The notes beneath the pieces were generated by a model. The model worked only from the letters and a program-made list of their open reading frames with translations. It had not been told where the DNA came from and made no database searches. A program made the translations under genes and the position numbers. Below are positions 1 to 12,382 of a stretch of 64,000 nucleotides of DNA, in pieces. Position 1 is the stretch's first letter; the number at the start of each line of letters is the position of its first letter. Source of the stretch: Archegozetes longisetosus (taxonomy: Eukaryota; Arthropoda; Arachnida; Sarcoptiformes; Trhypochthoniidae); contig JAEMBT020000007.1 in the NCBI GenBank assembly GCA_018873245.2, positions 7,037,129 to 7,101,128 on the forward strand, in the 5' to 3' direction.

Positions 1-1878
1 TAAACTAGAGCTTTAAAAAAATCAGATTGAGAAAAATTTATAAAAAAAGGTAAATAAGTCAAGATAGTTTACAAATGAGTTCAGTTTAGTGAGAAGTGTG
101 CATTTGTGAGAGTTATAGAGTAGCGATAATTGCAGTGTAAAAAGTTTTACTCTAAACAATGCCAAAGCATCTAATTGTTTATTCGGTACCACAAAGTACT
201 ACAATATAGCTACACTTCGACCTATTTTATGGATAGCTTGTTGTTAACTTTGACTCTTTCCGTTAATTAAAGTACATTCCATAGGTGGATGACACTATCG
301 CTTACTTTTAATCAAATAGCTATTTTATTTTAAATTGCTAGTTTTGTATTAGTTGTGAGTGGTTTGTGTTTCCTTTCAACCATCCCATACTTCCTATCGC
401 ATAAATTCTTTTTCAAACTAATTTAGCTTTAGTTTTAGCTTTTCACAAACAAAAAACTCATTCAATAGCGACGTCAGTGACGAAGTTCAGTAGAAATCCT
501 TCCTTTCAATTGATATATTATAAGAGATAGAAAACAAAATTAGTGTAATATTCAATTAAGCGAGAAGTGAAACTTTATAAATAGGGAGCATTAAAAAGAA
601 ATCGCAGTTCTGGTGGAAAAGAAAACTCGTTCACCCGTTGCCCTACTTATCAAGTTGTTTATTGTGCTCTAAAGTCATTATTAATATTGTATTGCCTTTC
701 ATAACAACCAGTCAGTTTCTAACCTGATGGCTTTTATTATGTTATTTTTTTAATAACTCTTTCACGTCTTTTCAACACTCGCCACAGACTGGATTAAAGT
801 AAGTCTTATTTAGTTTTTATAATTCTTACTAAAATTATCAAATTACCAATTTCTCACTAATATTTATGGATTTGTCATCATTTCAAACACATTAACGTCT
901 AGTTTTAAACTTGATTCGCGTTCAAATTCAAGTCATATTTGCTTAATAAACATTTTGGGTCAGCATCTAATTTATTAACACTGAAGGTCTAATTTGAAGT
1001 TTTTGTTATTCAAATTTGAATCAATTTGAATACACCTTATGGTAATTTGTGATAACTTTCCTCAATATATCGAAGGTTTATAGTGATTACAGCTAGTCTT
1101 TAAGCAATCTTTTTATTATTCTCAACTTTTTCCAACTCTCTTAAGTCAAATGATTTCAATGAAGTGCCTTTAAGCTATTGGTTCGTTACATAATTCAATG
1201 CCAATTAAAACGCTCGAAAATGGGCGAAACTCTTATCCTCGCATATATCTGATTGTATTGTTTAATATAAATTGATTGGATATCTTATGTAAGTCGTTTT
1301 AATAGCTAAACAACAATTTAAATTATTGAGTCAGAACCTGATTTCCATTTCACACGTCACGTCGAATATACGTCATCTATTAACGCCATTCAATACCTTT
1401 TTGACACAGATAATCGCATTAAACGGAATGATGTTGCGATTGAAAGTGAAACAATAAAAAGTGCCAAATACTAGTTGACATACAGTACAGTTTAGCTAAA
1501 ATATGGCCCATGCGCAAAAGCAGTTAGTTTATTAAAGCGATGCAATACTAAGGTAGCTTTAGCTCAGATTCGAGTCTGCATTGAAGTAAAGGTCGTTTGA
1601 ACGTGTATTTATTATCTCAATATCTCTACATTTTATAGAGATACATGACAAATAAATATTTTTATACTCATTTCAGTCACATTTCTCTCTGAGCACTAAA
1701 TCGCTTCAGTCAGTTCTCGTCAGAAAAATAAATAAAAAACTAATAAAATTGACGACTAATTGTGATTTAATTTTGTTTAATAGACAAAGTTTTCACTTGT
1801 ATTAATTGGTTGCAAGTTTTCAATCAAATCAGTTAATGGTTCAATAAGTATTGCGATTCAATTCACGTATTGGTAATC
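1..1878. other. 5' flank and probable 5'UTR of the SLC10 gene; no gene seen
   Basis: AT-rich sequence without a supported coding exon on either strand. The last part must contain the promoter and leader of the SLC10 gene that starts at 1879, but I could not place a transcription start or a leader exon. Confidence 0.5.
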
Positions 1879-4800
1879 ATGTGTCCGGTCGTATTCTTGG
1901 CTCTTATATTGTCACTACTTCTGTTAGTTCTTGAGTTGAGCGCTGCTTTAAGTGTCACTTTCAAACCATCAGAAGTGAAACAACTGAAAGAATCGGAAAG
2001 CATTTCGGTCTGGTTTACTGTGAATTCTGAAAACAAATTCAATTCAAGTTCTTCTTATTACGAGTTGTATCTCGATGACAACAGTATTGTCGATGTTGTG
2101 GGCAACAAAACGTTAAATTTGGACAACGATTTGGCTGATTACCAATCAATTAATAATAGTTTTAAATTGAAGGGCAAGTTTTTAGGTCATACATGGCTCC
2201 AGGTGCTGAAGAAATACAATCATATGAATAATACGAATGAGAAGAATGTAGTGGACAAGAGTGAAAAACTACGCATTAGTGTTGTCCGACCGATGAGTCA
2301 GATCACCAAAATCTTCACGATATCTGTCGCTGTTTTGGTCAGCATTAATTACATCAACATGGGTTGTGCTCTCGATCTCAGTGTTGTCTTTAGTGTTCTC
2401 AAGAGACCGATTGCCCCTGCAATTGGATTCATATGTCAGTACGCATTCATGCCTTTGGTAAATAACTTTCTATTTATTTAATACTTCTTTATTTGTTTTG
2501 TTAAGTCAATTGATATTCTTTTTTAGTAACTAATTGTGTAACATTTTATTATTGACTTTTGTTTGTTAATCAAGTTCTACAATTTTTCATTCACTCCATA
2601 GATTGCTTACTTGGCCGCCAAACTCTTATTCGATGAATCCTATCTTCAATTGGGATTATTCACATTTGGTTGTAGCCCAGGTGGTGGTGCGAGTAATATG
2701 TGGACTGTTCTTCTTGGAGGAAATCTCAATTTGAGCATTACTATGACTTTTATCAGTACATTGTCTGCTATATGTAAGTCTTATGAACCACATTAAAACA
2801 TGTCACTCATTTAATTTAATTGTCAGCTAACCTTCAAACATTAATAGCAATTATGCTGATTTATTATTTAATTATCTCATCATTTTTTATGACATCGAAT
2901 GCAATTTTTTTGAGTTGACATAAATTTTCTAAATCAGACTAAACCTATTAGTGCAGGATGCTAAGCATTTTATAATCATTTCTGTTAGTTATATGCTTAA
3001 AAACTTTACAACTATAAACTTTCTAATATCTATGGACCGACTTCAGCCAAACTGATTGATGAAAAGGATCAGCTATTTGTTTTGCTATAATTTGATGCTA
3101 AAATACTTGATTTGACGGCTCAACTAATTTTCAATCTATCAAAAGTCAAATTAAGGTCATAGATCAGGTTCAGCTTAATGTATAAGTTCTTCCTAATGAC
3201 TCTTCACAGTTATTCAAACTTTCAGTATTTGAGTGCCTCTTTTTTAAGACAAATAATTTTATTTTATTGTCGAACATTGATCTTAGAATCCGCTGAGTTG
3301 ATAGATTTATTTGGCTGATAGATTAGATTGCTTATCAAGAATAAAAGTCAAGTACTTAAGCAATCGAAGTGTTTTGAAAAATCTGTTTCAAATCTGAATC
3401 ACTTAATTGATGCTTAATCTATGTGTATTTAATCTAATTTCTTTGCATCGATCAAAATGAACATATTCTGATATTTGGCCAACTTTTTAGTATCTAAAAA
3501 AAGTTGCCAATCGATTGTTTAGCTAAACAACTGGCTCACTATTTTTCAAGTCTTGAATAAACTAAAATTAGCTTTTAGTCTATCTATCACTCGCTTCGCA
3601 CTTATTGCAAGCTTTAATTCTCCAGATAATTCTTAAACTCATCAATCAACCAAACTATAGATTTGATTTTGTTTAGACTATTTAAATTTTGATTTGCTTA
3701 ACGACCAAATAACGCTTGACTACTTTATTAATCAATTGTGTATTTGTGTTATTTGAACTGCACTGCAATTGTTCAGCATGCAAACCATCAATGTTGCAAG
3801 TAGTTATTGCATCAATTTCTTCATAAAACTTAATCGTATTCCCACAACAATAAATTAATGAATCCATTAATAAAGCATGAGTTTGACGATTCATTATAAC
3901 CATATGGTGTTTAAAGTGTTATAAACTGCTATCACTAATTCAAATTATATTACAGATAGCACACAATATCACTCTAAGCACCTTTTATTAATTGTAGAAT
4001 TGCATGACAATCAGCTATAATTGAATTTTATTGCTATTTTTTAAACTTATTCCATGATTAATCTCTACAAACAATTAGCAGAAAAATATTGGCATCAAAT
4101 TAAGACTGAATTTTCGATTTAATAGAATTTTAATAAGATTTTTGCATATTTAGTTGAGCTAAGCTGGAAACATCAAAATTTTGATTTAGCTCGTCTCAAT
4201 TATACTGTAGTTTCATTTTAGCGCTCATTTCATTTATTTAGCTATTCCTTTCAACAAATATCAATATCTATTAGATTTCTAATGATCTCTTATTTATTTT
4301 ATCATTTAAGTTATGATGCCTCTATGGTTGTTCACATTGGGTCGTACTATCTTCGAAAACACAACAACACAAGTACCACTTCATAATATATTCGGTTCTT
4401 TAGCCTCGATGACTATATTTTTGGGGCTCGGGTTACTCTTTCAAAAGTTTTTACCCAAAGTTGCCAACGTAAGTATTACTAAATCGCTTATTCTTAACTA
4501 ATAAAGATTGCATCCAATGCAACTAATCAAATCATCTTTTCAGATATGTCGTCGTATTTTAGCTCCTGTCTCAATTGCGATGATTATATTTATTATCATA
4601 TTTGGAACTTACGCTAATTTATATATGTTCCGAATGATGTCATGGCGCATCATTTTAGCTGCTTCCTTGAACGTTTGGTCTGGGTTTTTAGTCGGAATTC
4701 TCTTTTCGACATTCTTCAGACAATCGCTTACTGACAGAATAGCGATTGCTATCGAAACTGGGGTCCAAAATACAGGAGTTTCCATAGTATTACTCGGACT

Positions 4801-5083
4801 GTCACTTCCACAACCAGATGCAGATTTGGCATCAGTAGTTCCAGTTGCAGCCTCTGTTATGACTCCTATTCCTCTCACTATCATCTATATATTCATCAAA
4901 TTGAGAAATTGTCTCAAGAGGGAAAAAATTAAGCTTAAATCTGAAATACTCGAAGATGATCTTTTGAATGAAAGGTTGGAATCAAATAAGACCAGTAGTT
5001 CCACTCTTGCCATCACTGACGACACGAAAGATAATCAGAAGTATTCCTATGATCGCATCCAATACACTAATGGTCGCATTTGA
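1879..5083 (+). CDS. SLC10 family (sodium/bile acid cotransporter-like) membrane protein with N-terminal ectodomain
   Basis: Spliced gene, exons 1879-2457, 2602-2773, 4311-4468, 4544-5083; all borders are GT-AG and the join gives 1,449 nt (482 aa). The start is the first in-frame ATG (1879); the frame is open a little upstream only through non-ATG codons. Residues 1 to about 24 are a hydrophobic signal peptide, followed by a ~110-residue extracellular region with several N-x-S/T sites, then the multi-helix transporter domain from about residue 138. Family hallmarks are the GCSPGG/SN segment at about 216-224 and ETGVQN at 374-379, which corresponds to the Glu/Gln sodium-binding crossover in bacterial ASBT homologs. 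A hydrophilic tail of ~60 residues ends the protein. The ectodomain-plus-transporter layout recalls SLC10A3/SLC10A5-type members. Plasma-membrane symport of an organic anion is inferred; the substrate is unknown. A partial paralog lies at 63.1-63.9 kb in opposite orientation. Confidence 0.88.
3915..3976. repeat. Family A palindromic element, copy A1 (degenerate)
   Basis: In the 1.5-kb intron (2774-4310) of the SLC10 gene. It contains gtgttataaactgctatc followed by cagatagcacac, the same left and right halves seen in copies at 7513, 8277, 8626, 20130 and 51925. This copy is the most divergent. Confidence 0.5.
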
Positions 5084-6134
5084 TAAATTGTTTGAATATC
5101 AAATAAGACTTAATTTTTGAATTGTTATCAATGAATTGATGCATTGATATAATCAAAAATGTTTCAAAGTTTAATTTTATGGTTTTTCAAATAGTTTGTC
5201 ATTAAATATTTGAAAGTTTAATAGTTGTACGTTTTGTGATTAAAGTTGATAGTAATGAATAGTTGAAGTAATTAAAGATTTATTTTAAGCAATATTACAT
5301 ATCGGCTACATTTGTTTTTTGGTTTATAACTGCAAAAAACAAACTAAAAAATGTTATACATTAAACTCGAATTTAAAACAAACGTTTATATTAAAAGTAT
5401 AAAATATTTTATCAATCTATTATTCTTGTTTGAAATATTGGTCAAAAATAACATTAAAAATAATTATGAAAATATTTTGTTGGAAGTGAGAATAAAGATT
5501 TATTGCATTTAAATGATCAACAAGAACAATCACATGCGCATTCATTCTTCGTTGTCTCAACTGATCGTTTAGATCTCGTTTCTTAAAAACAAAAAATATT
5601 TTAATACGATAATTTAAAATAATTAGCTTTAATAATTGATTATCAGTTGAATGATAAATGTTGGTGTAGGTAACGAACACCGAAGGTGATGAGTCAGTTG
5701 AAAACAGTTAATAAAGCATTTGCTAACAACACCTAATTACTAACACCTGCTAACATTTACCTACTGCATGAGCTAGGCGCACCTCAGTTAAATAAATCCA
5801 GTTTTCGATCGCTTTAGTGATTTATAAACTAGTCTAAATATTCTTCCATTCATTTTTCATTTTCATTTCAATCTCAAAAGCATGTTTGTCAACTGAAGTT
5901 AGTCTATCTAGAAGACCTACATGTCATTTTTACGAATCAGACAAGGGAATTAGGTATGGTATGGTCACAATGGAATCGATAGTAATCCAACCCAATATCT
6001 GCATTCGTCAGGACTACTCTACTTAGATTCATTGATCTATTGAATGCTTTTCATCTAATATGACATGTTAATATTTAGTTGTTTGCCTCCGGTAGCTCAT
6101 AAATCGACTAGCTTCTACTCCTTGTTAGATTAGA

Positions 6135-8865
6135 CTAAACTAAATTTGACTGAGTTAAATTCATATAAATATAACTTGCACAAGTTATATTTATCACTGA
6201 TTCTTTGGAAATAGCCCAATCATTCAACTTTAACTCATCTTTTGTTGGATATTTACCATTAAATTCGTTATCCCTTTCATTCATATCATTCTTATTTTTG
6301 TTCTTCTTCGGGATCTCCTTATTAGCGCTATTGCAAGTAAATACCATCTTTTCTCCAGTCAGGTGAATCAAACGCGGATCAGTGGTTATGTTTCCATAAG
6401 GAGTGATCAGCTGCCAAAATAAAGCAAAAAAAATCAAATTATTCAGATTTGTCAAATGAAAAAAGAAAAAAATATTTAAGAGAATTGAAGCTAAAACGAA
6501 AAAAAGCAATGATTGATACAGTGAATGGAAATTATGGAGCCGTGCACTACTTGTACCACATTTATTAGAGTTTTGATTAATCATTGGTATAATTGCATTC
6601 TCACTATTCTGGGCTCAATTAATTGGAATGAAAAGATGTTTACAAGATATAGTAATAAATTTGATTTTGGGTCACTTGAAACGGTCTAAATGGTACGACT
6701 CATGAGTAGAAATGTGTTAATTCAGTTGAAAAGGAAATTATTTATCCCTAATAAATGTTTTGAAGTTATAATTGCGTTACCTTGTCTTGGATTATAGTCT
6801 AACTTCTAGTTATAACGATTATTCACTCAATTCATTAGATTTGCATTACTAGAAATGACTTGTATTTAAACTTAGAAATTCAGTTTGGGCTCAACCCTAA
6901 GTTTCCTGCAATTACTTCATCCTTGAATGGCCACAAGAGTATAATTTAAGCTATTACTCGAAAAATAAGTCAACTTTTACTTTAATTTAACTTTTATTAA
7001 ATTGCAGAGAACTGCATTGTTTTATCAATAGAAATTAGAGTTAAATCTTATCTACATCTGCTCGACATTTGAGAATTTGTTATCAAGTATCAGATTAGTT
7101 TGAACTAAATTCTAACTGTGGTCTTGATTGGATAACTTTCCGAAATAAGTAGTAATGAATTTTGAGCAGAATTAAAAATAAATTAGCAATCACATTTTTT
7201 GTTCAAATCTCAATTGAAAAATCATTTTCAATGAAGCAGTCAATGCAAATTTGCCAACTGGCAAGCTAAATTAGCTTATATTTCTTAAAATAAATTTCTA
7301 ATACAAGCGTGTTATTGCCCACTAATTTCTTCTGTTGATAATTAAATCAATTTCAAATGACTTACCATTTTGGGCTCAGAAGCAATTATCTGATTCGCTA
7401 CTTTGCGTTCAACGACACAATTAACATGTCCCTTAGTGTTCATTTTCTTCATCAGATCCTATAATGAAATTAAAATAACAGTTGATTATGAAAACTATGT
7501 ATGATTGGGTGTGTGCTGTAAAGCTCTGTCTCTAATTAGAATAAGATTACTGATACAACTTTATAGCACTGACTCAACCATTTATTGTCGATATAAGATC
7601 GTTAAACTTACTCCAGCCGATCCAGCCATTTGAATGCTAAGTGGAAGTCTCTTTCTTTCCTTTTCTTCGCTCTCAGCAGTCAACGGTTCAAAATATGGCC
7701 CATTTCGTGATCCCTGAACAATATTGTTTTATAAATTAAACTCAATTGTTTTGTCAATTTCATGCGTGAAACTAGTCTTATTTTTAGGACATTTAGCATT
7801 GAAATGAATTGCTCGGAAAAGTTTCATAGAAATATAATTGGTATGAGTGAGGTTTTAAGCAATTTGAAGATACCCATATATAGTTATAGGACAATAATTA
7901 ACTTTACATACGTTACATATCAATATTTTCAGCTTAATTTCAGTTCGAAGAACTCTACAGACTATGACTTTCACTTTTGGATCTCACCTAAATTATTATC
8001 ATATTTTCTACAGTCTAGTAAATCGTATTATAATTACCTGATTTCCAATACAAGAGCAACGGTTATTGGTTTGTATGTAAATCGATATCAATACCAAACA
8101 ACTGAGAATGGCTGTGATTGCCAGCAATGTTCTTGATATAACCTTTGCCATCTTAAGAGAATCGGATGCTGTTTTGGGATATGCCTGAAATTTCAAATTA
8201 ATATCAACTTTCTACTGTTAAATGTTATTCAAGATGTTGAAGAATTGCTGCGACTCTATATTAAAAATTTCATTTTCGTCGGGTCACTGCTATAAAGTGC
8301 TATCTCTAATAGAAACAACATCACATATAACACACAACACCACTGATCCCACGTTTTAAGTAACTTTTATTAGTCAGTCAATTAGGATTTCAGATTTGAC
8401 CGTATCAGCCTTTAAGCTTCAGTAATGATTTTAAAATCTAATTCAAATCATGAGCTATTCGTTGAAAATGAGTTTTCGATCGTTTTTAAACCGGATCTTC
8501 GATGATTCGCAAAGTTATTAGAAATAGTACTCAGCAGTCAAACTTTTTATCTAAAAGCTTTTGTTACATCAACTTTTTGACTATTTTGAGTACAGTATAT
8601 GCAAAACTCGAAGTATCTGTAAATCGTCGGTGAAGGCTACAAAGTGCTATTTCTAATTAAAAATACTATTAGAGATAGGACTACAGCACTGACCCGACGA
8701 AATGGGCATCACTTGAGTTCTCTGCTATAAGAAAACATATGAAATATAATCAATACATACCGGCGGAAGATCACTAACACTAACAGTGCTTCTTGCATCG
8801 GAAGCAGCGTAATCCATGACTTGAGTAGATTTTTGATCCATACTATTGACTCTTGGAGGTGTCAT
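6135..8865 (-). CDS. Single-pass membrane protein of unknown function
   Basis: Five coding exons on the minus strand: 8865-8761, 8184-8038, 7713-7612, 7458-7366, 6410-6135. All borders are GT-AG, every resolved intron is phase 0, and the chain is 723 nt (240 aa). The first ATG used is at 8865, but the frame stays open upstream through a good acceptor at about 8887 (polypyrimidine then TAG), so a further 5' exon is possible. Residues 1-50 are hydrophilic, about 52-72 form one membrane segment (ITAILSCLVLISIYI), and the rest follows with few cysteines. A compact motif LITPYGNITTDPRLIHLTGE starts the last exon and looks conserved rather than random. The C-terminal tail is Lys/Asn-rich and its end crosses a perfect palindrome (6165-6194), so the last ~20 residues are the least certain. 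The N-in/C-out topology is inferred. I do not recognise the family. Confidence 0.6.
6165..6194. repeat. Perfect 14-bp inverted repeat with 2-nt spacer
   Basis: ATAAATATAACTTG, spacer ca, then its exact reverse complement. It overlaps the predicted last codons of the unknown membrane protein gene. Confidence 0.9.
7513..7575. repeat. Family A palindromic element, copy A2
   Basis: In intron 7459-7611 of the unknown membrane protein gene. Left half gtgctgtaaagctctgtctc, right half ttatagcactgactc; these are complementary to each other and match the other copies. Confidence 0.65.
8277..8353. repeat. Family A palindromic element, copy A3
   Basis: Begins CGTCGGGTCACTGCTATAAA and ends CACTGATCCCACG, imperfect terminal inverted repeats. 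It lies in intron 8185-8760 together with copy A4. Confidence 0.7.
8626..8699. repeat. Family A palindromic element, copy A4
   Basis: Begins CGTCGGTGAAGGCTACAAAG and ends CTACAGCACTGACCCGACG. The two ends are inverted copies, and the internal halves (gtgctatttctaatt / attagagataggac) also pair, so the ~74-bp element is nearly one hairpin. Confidence 0.75.
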
Positions 8866-9723
8866 AAAGTAGAGCTCTGGTCGACTAAAAGAACAGTTTG
8901 GAAATACAGTCGACTGTTAAAATGAAGCGTGTAGTTGAATGTCCCAGTTTTTACAGAGTTTTATTTCACTTTATTATCTCAACCGTAAGCCAATAAGACA
9001 CTAGGCAATTGACAAAAGAATGGTTACTTTGCATGACAGACACCCAAAAGTAACTGTTGTGAAAGAGGCTTAGCACTGCCTTCCTGTTTGGCTTTAGTCA
9101 ATTCTTTCAAAATATATAATTAAATTTTTATATCCGCTCAAACATAACTAGACTCTTGGCTGCAATCCATAACCACTAATCACTATTGAATTGTTTTACA
9201 TTGTATCTCATGTTTATTATAACGTTCTGGCTTTTGAATTGGTCGCAATTTAAAGCCAATTTGAAAAATCAATTGTGTAATTGAAAACATGTTTATGATT
9301 GCAACGAAACCCATTGAAATTGTCAGTGTTTTGATAACATAACGATAAGATACAACTTTTTGAAACTCTTTTCTTCAAACTAAAATCTTTTATATCTAAG
9401 ACTTTGGGTTTTCTCACCAGTTAATTCACACGTGTATGACTTTAGGGCATCCAAAACTTTGAATAACTTTGAATAACTGAATAAAACTAATAAGAAGTGA
9501 AATTTTATGAACATTAATATGAATCAGAATATCATTCGACAAATTATTATTGAGGGTTTTGACTCAAAGATTTAAAATTCAACTTAAAACATTCCAATGT
9601 CTTGAAAAAGTTGATAATTAATGCAATCAGAATAGATGTTCAAATGAATGAATCAGTAGATATGAATAAGAGTGTGTCTGAAAGCATAGAATAGGGTAAA
9701 ATGCATTGAAACGTTTTGCCAAT

Positions 9724-9755
9724 TTTTGTCAACAGCATTAGTGCTGTTGACAAAA
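9724..9755. repeat. Perfect 14-bp stem, 4-nt loop hairpin
   Basis: TTTTGTCAACAGCA, loop TTAG, then the exact reverse complement. The run of T on one side and A on the other is part of the stem. Function unknown. Confidence 0.92.
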
Positions 9756-11039
9756 GTAATTAACAATTCATTTTACAATATCAACATGCATTCTAACTTT
9801 GTCAGATCATTATAAATTAGTTGAAACTGTCTTTGTAAATAAATAATCAAAACACTATAACAAACGTTTGTGTTTGTCCCAACTATTTTTCTATCTGAAT
9901 CAAATACCTCTCAAACTTCGTTATCTCAAACATTCGTATTTTATTCCTTTTCTGAATTTGGTTTTATTAAAATTAATAGAAATGAAATTAAATTGTAATT
10001 AAATCAATTAAAATAGTTATTGAAAACTTATGTAATTTACGATACCCCAAAAACTCCATAAACCTCATAAAATTGTTGCATAGCTTGGTTTCTACTTCAA
10101 AATTGTTAAAACTAGTTTATAATTTTTTTAAACTCACTTTCGTTTTTATAATTTGCATTTTAATCAAGTTTATTTCAATTCAATTGTGAAAAGACCAAAT
10201 GCCCCTTTTACTGACTATAATTTAACGAAATTTTTACATTTTTCATAGTTTTGCTCGCATTAAGCTCCCATGAACTGTCCTTCACATAAAGTTCACTAAT
10301 TTTGAGTTCTTAAAAGTGCAGTCTATCCCAGTTTTGGCAATCTAGTTAAAGACAAATTTGATTTGAGCAACTCATTTTCAAAGTACTGGCTACTTCTATC
10401 AGGTCCGTAATGTTGAACAGCTCAGATTATGGCAACAAAGGTTTAGCAAAAGTCCGAACTTGCCAGTAAATTTGAGTGCTCCTATAGCTCTATCAGTGCT
10501 TCGATTTTGGCAAATCTATAGAGACGTAAATATAACTTTGAAATTTTTGATGCTCCTTATTCAACGCTACATTCAATAGATTAATACAATTGATTGTGAA
10601 CATTACTGGCTACAGTGTTGAAAAAGAAACTTTAAAAATTGCAAAGTTATACTGTTTTCCCTAGAGATTCAAACTAAAATATTTATAAATTGACAAATTT
10701 TCTGAATTCAGCCTTTTTAATAGTTTTTATCTTATTTCAAAATAAACGCTTAGTTATCTAAAAAGCTAGCTCAAATTCATTGAAAACTAACAAATACTAA
10801 AGACTAAGGGCTTTTATAATTGAGGAAAAACTGTTACCATATTCGCATTTTGGCAAAACTTAATTCCACAGCACTGACGAGTTGCCAAAATCGGGTCAGA
10901 CTGTTTACGAACAGAACTATTAACAATTGATCAAATGAAATTTTTGAGAATGCGAATAGTCAGATGAATGAATGAATTGGAAAGTTTTATGGTATAATGA
11001 AATGCATGATTAAAATATGTATTGCTCCAAAGTGCTATC

Positions 11040-11250
11040 TGTACAGTTGTAAACTATAATCAGCGATAGCAACAAGAAATAGGCTGTTGTTATGACAACT
11101 TGCCTGTCACGCGCATCAATTTGCTGTCAAATTTGATTCTAATTTGCTTTGATTGAACGTTCTCTAAGAATATTCTCGTTTGTCGTTAATATTTGAACAT
11201 ATCATAGTTTAATGGCAAGCATGTCATCACTTCTGGTTATTAATAATGTT
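11040..11250. repeat. Family B dispersed repeat, copy B1
   Basis: Shares ordered blocks with copies at 34871, 41452, 47071 and 50765: ctgtacagttg, cgatagcaacaag, caaatttgat, gttaatatttgaa, catcacttctggtta. Boundaries are approximate. Confidence 0.6.
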
Positions 11251-12382
11251 AAGGATCGTTAAGTTTTTCAACGGAGATAACACTCTTAACATGATCTGTT
11301 AGTTTGAAAACTATTTAACAAAGGTATTCAACTTATTTCAAATATATACTTCTACAACAAGAAAGTTGATAACTAATATTTAGTTGGTTTTCAGTTCTCC
11401 TAACTTTGGGTTAATATGAAAGATTAGATTTAGATTTAGATTTACTCGACAATTAATGACGTTTAGTATTTGTGGAGTGAAGGAAAGTGTATATAATAGA
11501 AAGGAAGTAGCAGACCTCTAGTGGAGTTGTCAAAATGTAGATCTCTATTGTTTATTTGGCGATAGCTTAACACAAATACGACTATATAGACATTAATTGA
11601 TTTAATTCCATTTGATTCTTATAATTATATCTTAAAGTGTAAAGTGAATCAAATTTGAAATAACTAGTGGTAAGGCTTAAGAAAGAAATTAATAAATTTG
11701 GTTCATTTCTGTATTGTATGAGTAATAGAAGTCTAGTTTTGGAGTCAATACTGTAAACGTATTCAGTAGTCAATGGAATCAAATGCTTACAAATGGCTGA
11801 CACGTCCACTCATTTCTGAGCTGTTTTTCTCTAATTTTCAATAATGATCACAATTGTTGTAAATACTGGTTAGGTTGAAGTCTGTCGTCAGTATTGATTA
11901 GTTTGAAGTGTGTGATGAATATTGGTTAGGTGTTGATTAGGTTAAAATTAGTCTTTGATTAAATATTTATAAATGTTTTACCATTTGTTTAAATGGCTCT
12001 CAAATTGAAACCCTTATTAGGAATATCTCTATTAATCATTATATGAACTGTTGCCTCGGAACAAATTATTTTCTCATGATTAGGTCTAAAATTAGTCCTA
12101 ACTCGGAATCTCTTTCTAATCGTTTATCATTTAAGTTGAAGATAGGGTTAAGTGACTGGACGATCGGTTATTAGGAGTCAAATAATGACTGTTTTAATAA
12201 ACAGATTATAAAACTGTTTGTTCAATAAACTAACGAACAGACTATAAAACTATTTATTGAATAAATTAATGAATTTGCAAAAATCTAATACAGATAGGGG
12301 TTCGACTTTTTTCTTATTTATATAGATATTAAATGAGATCACAATTAGCTGAGCATAAGTTGAAGTAATAAAACAGGAAAAG

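Larger units (their letters stand above)
8900..12382. other. Intergenic region, no gene seen
   Basis: AT-rich. It holds a perfect short hairpin (9724-9755), one family B repeat (about 11040-11250) and a loose tandem stretch near 11870-11950 (ggttagg / gattaggtt). An upstream exon of the minus-strand membrane-protein gene may lie in the first part but could not be placed. Confidence 0.5.

Noticed and set aside
5420..5680. Minus-strand ORF with acceptor-like ttttaag before KRDLNDQLRQRR
   Set aside because: Could be a last exon of the unknown membrane gene, but no donor in the preceding exon gives a convincing join. Left unannotated.
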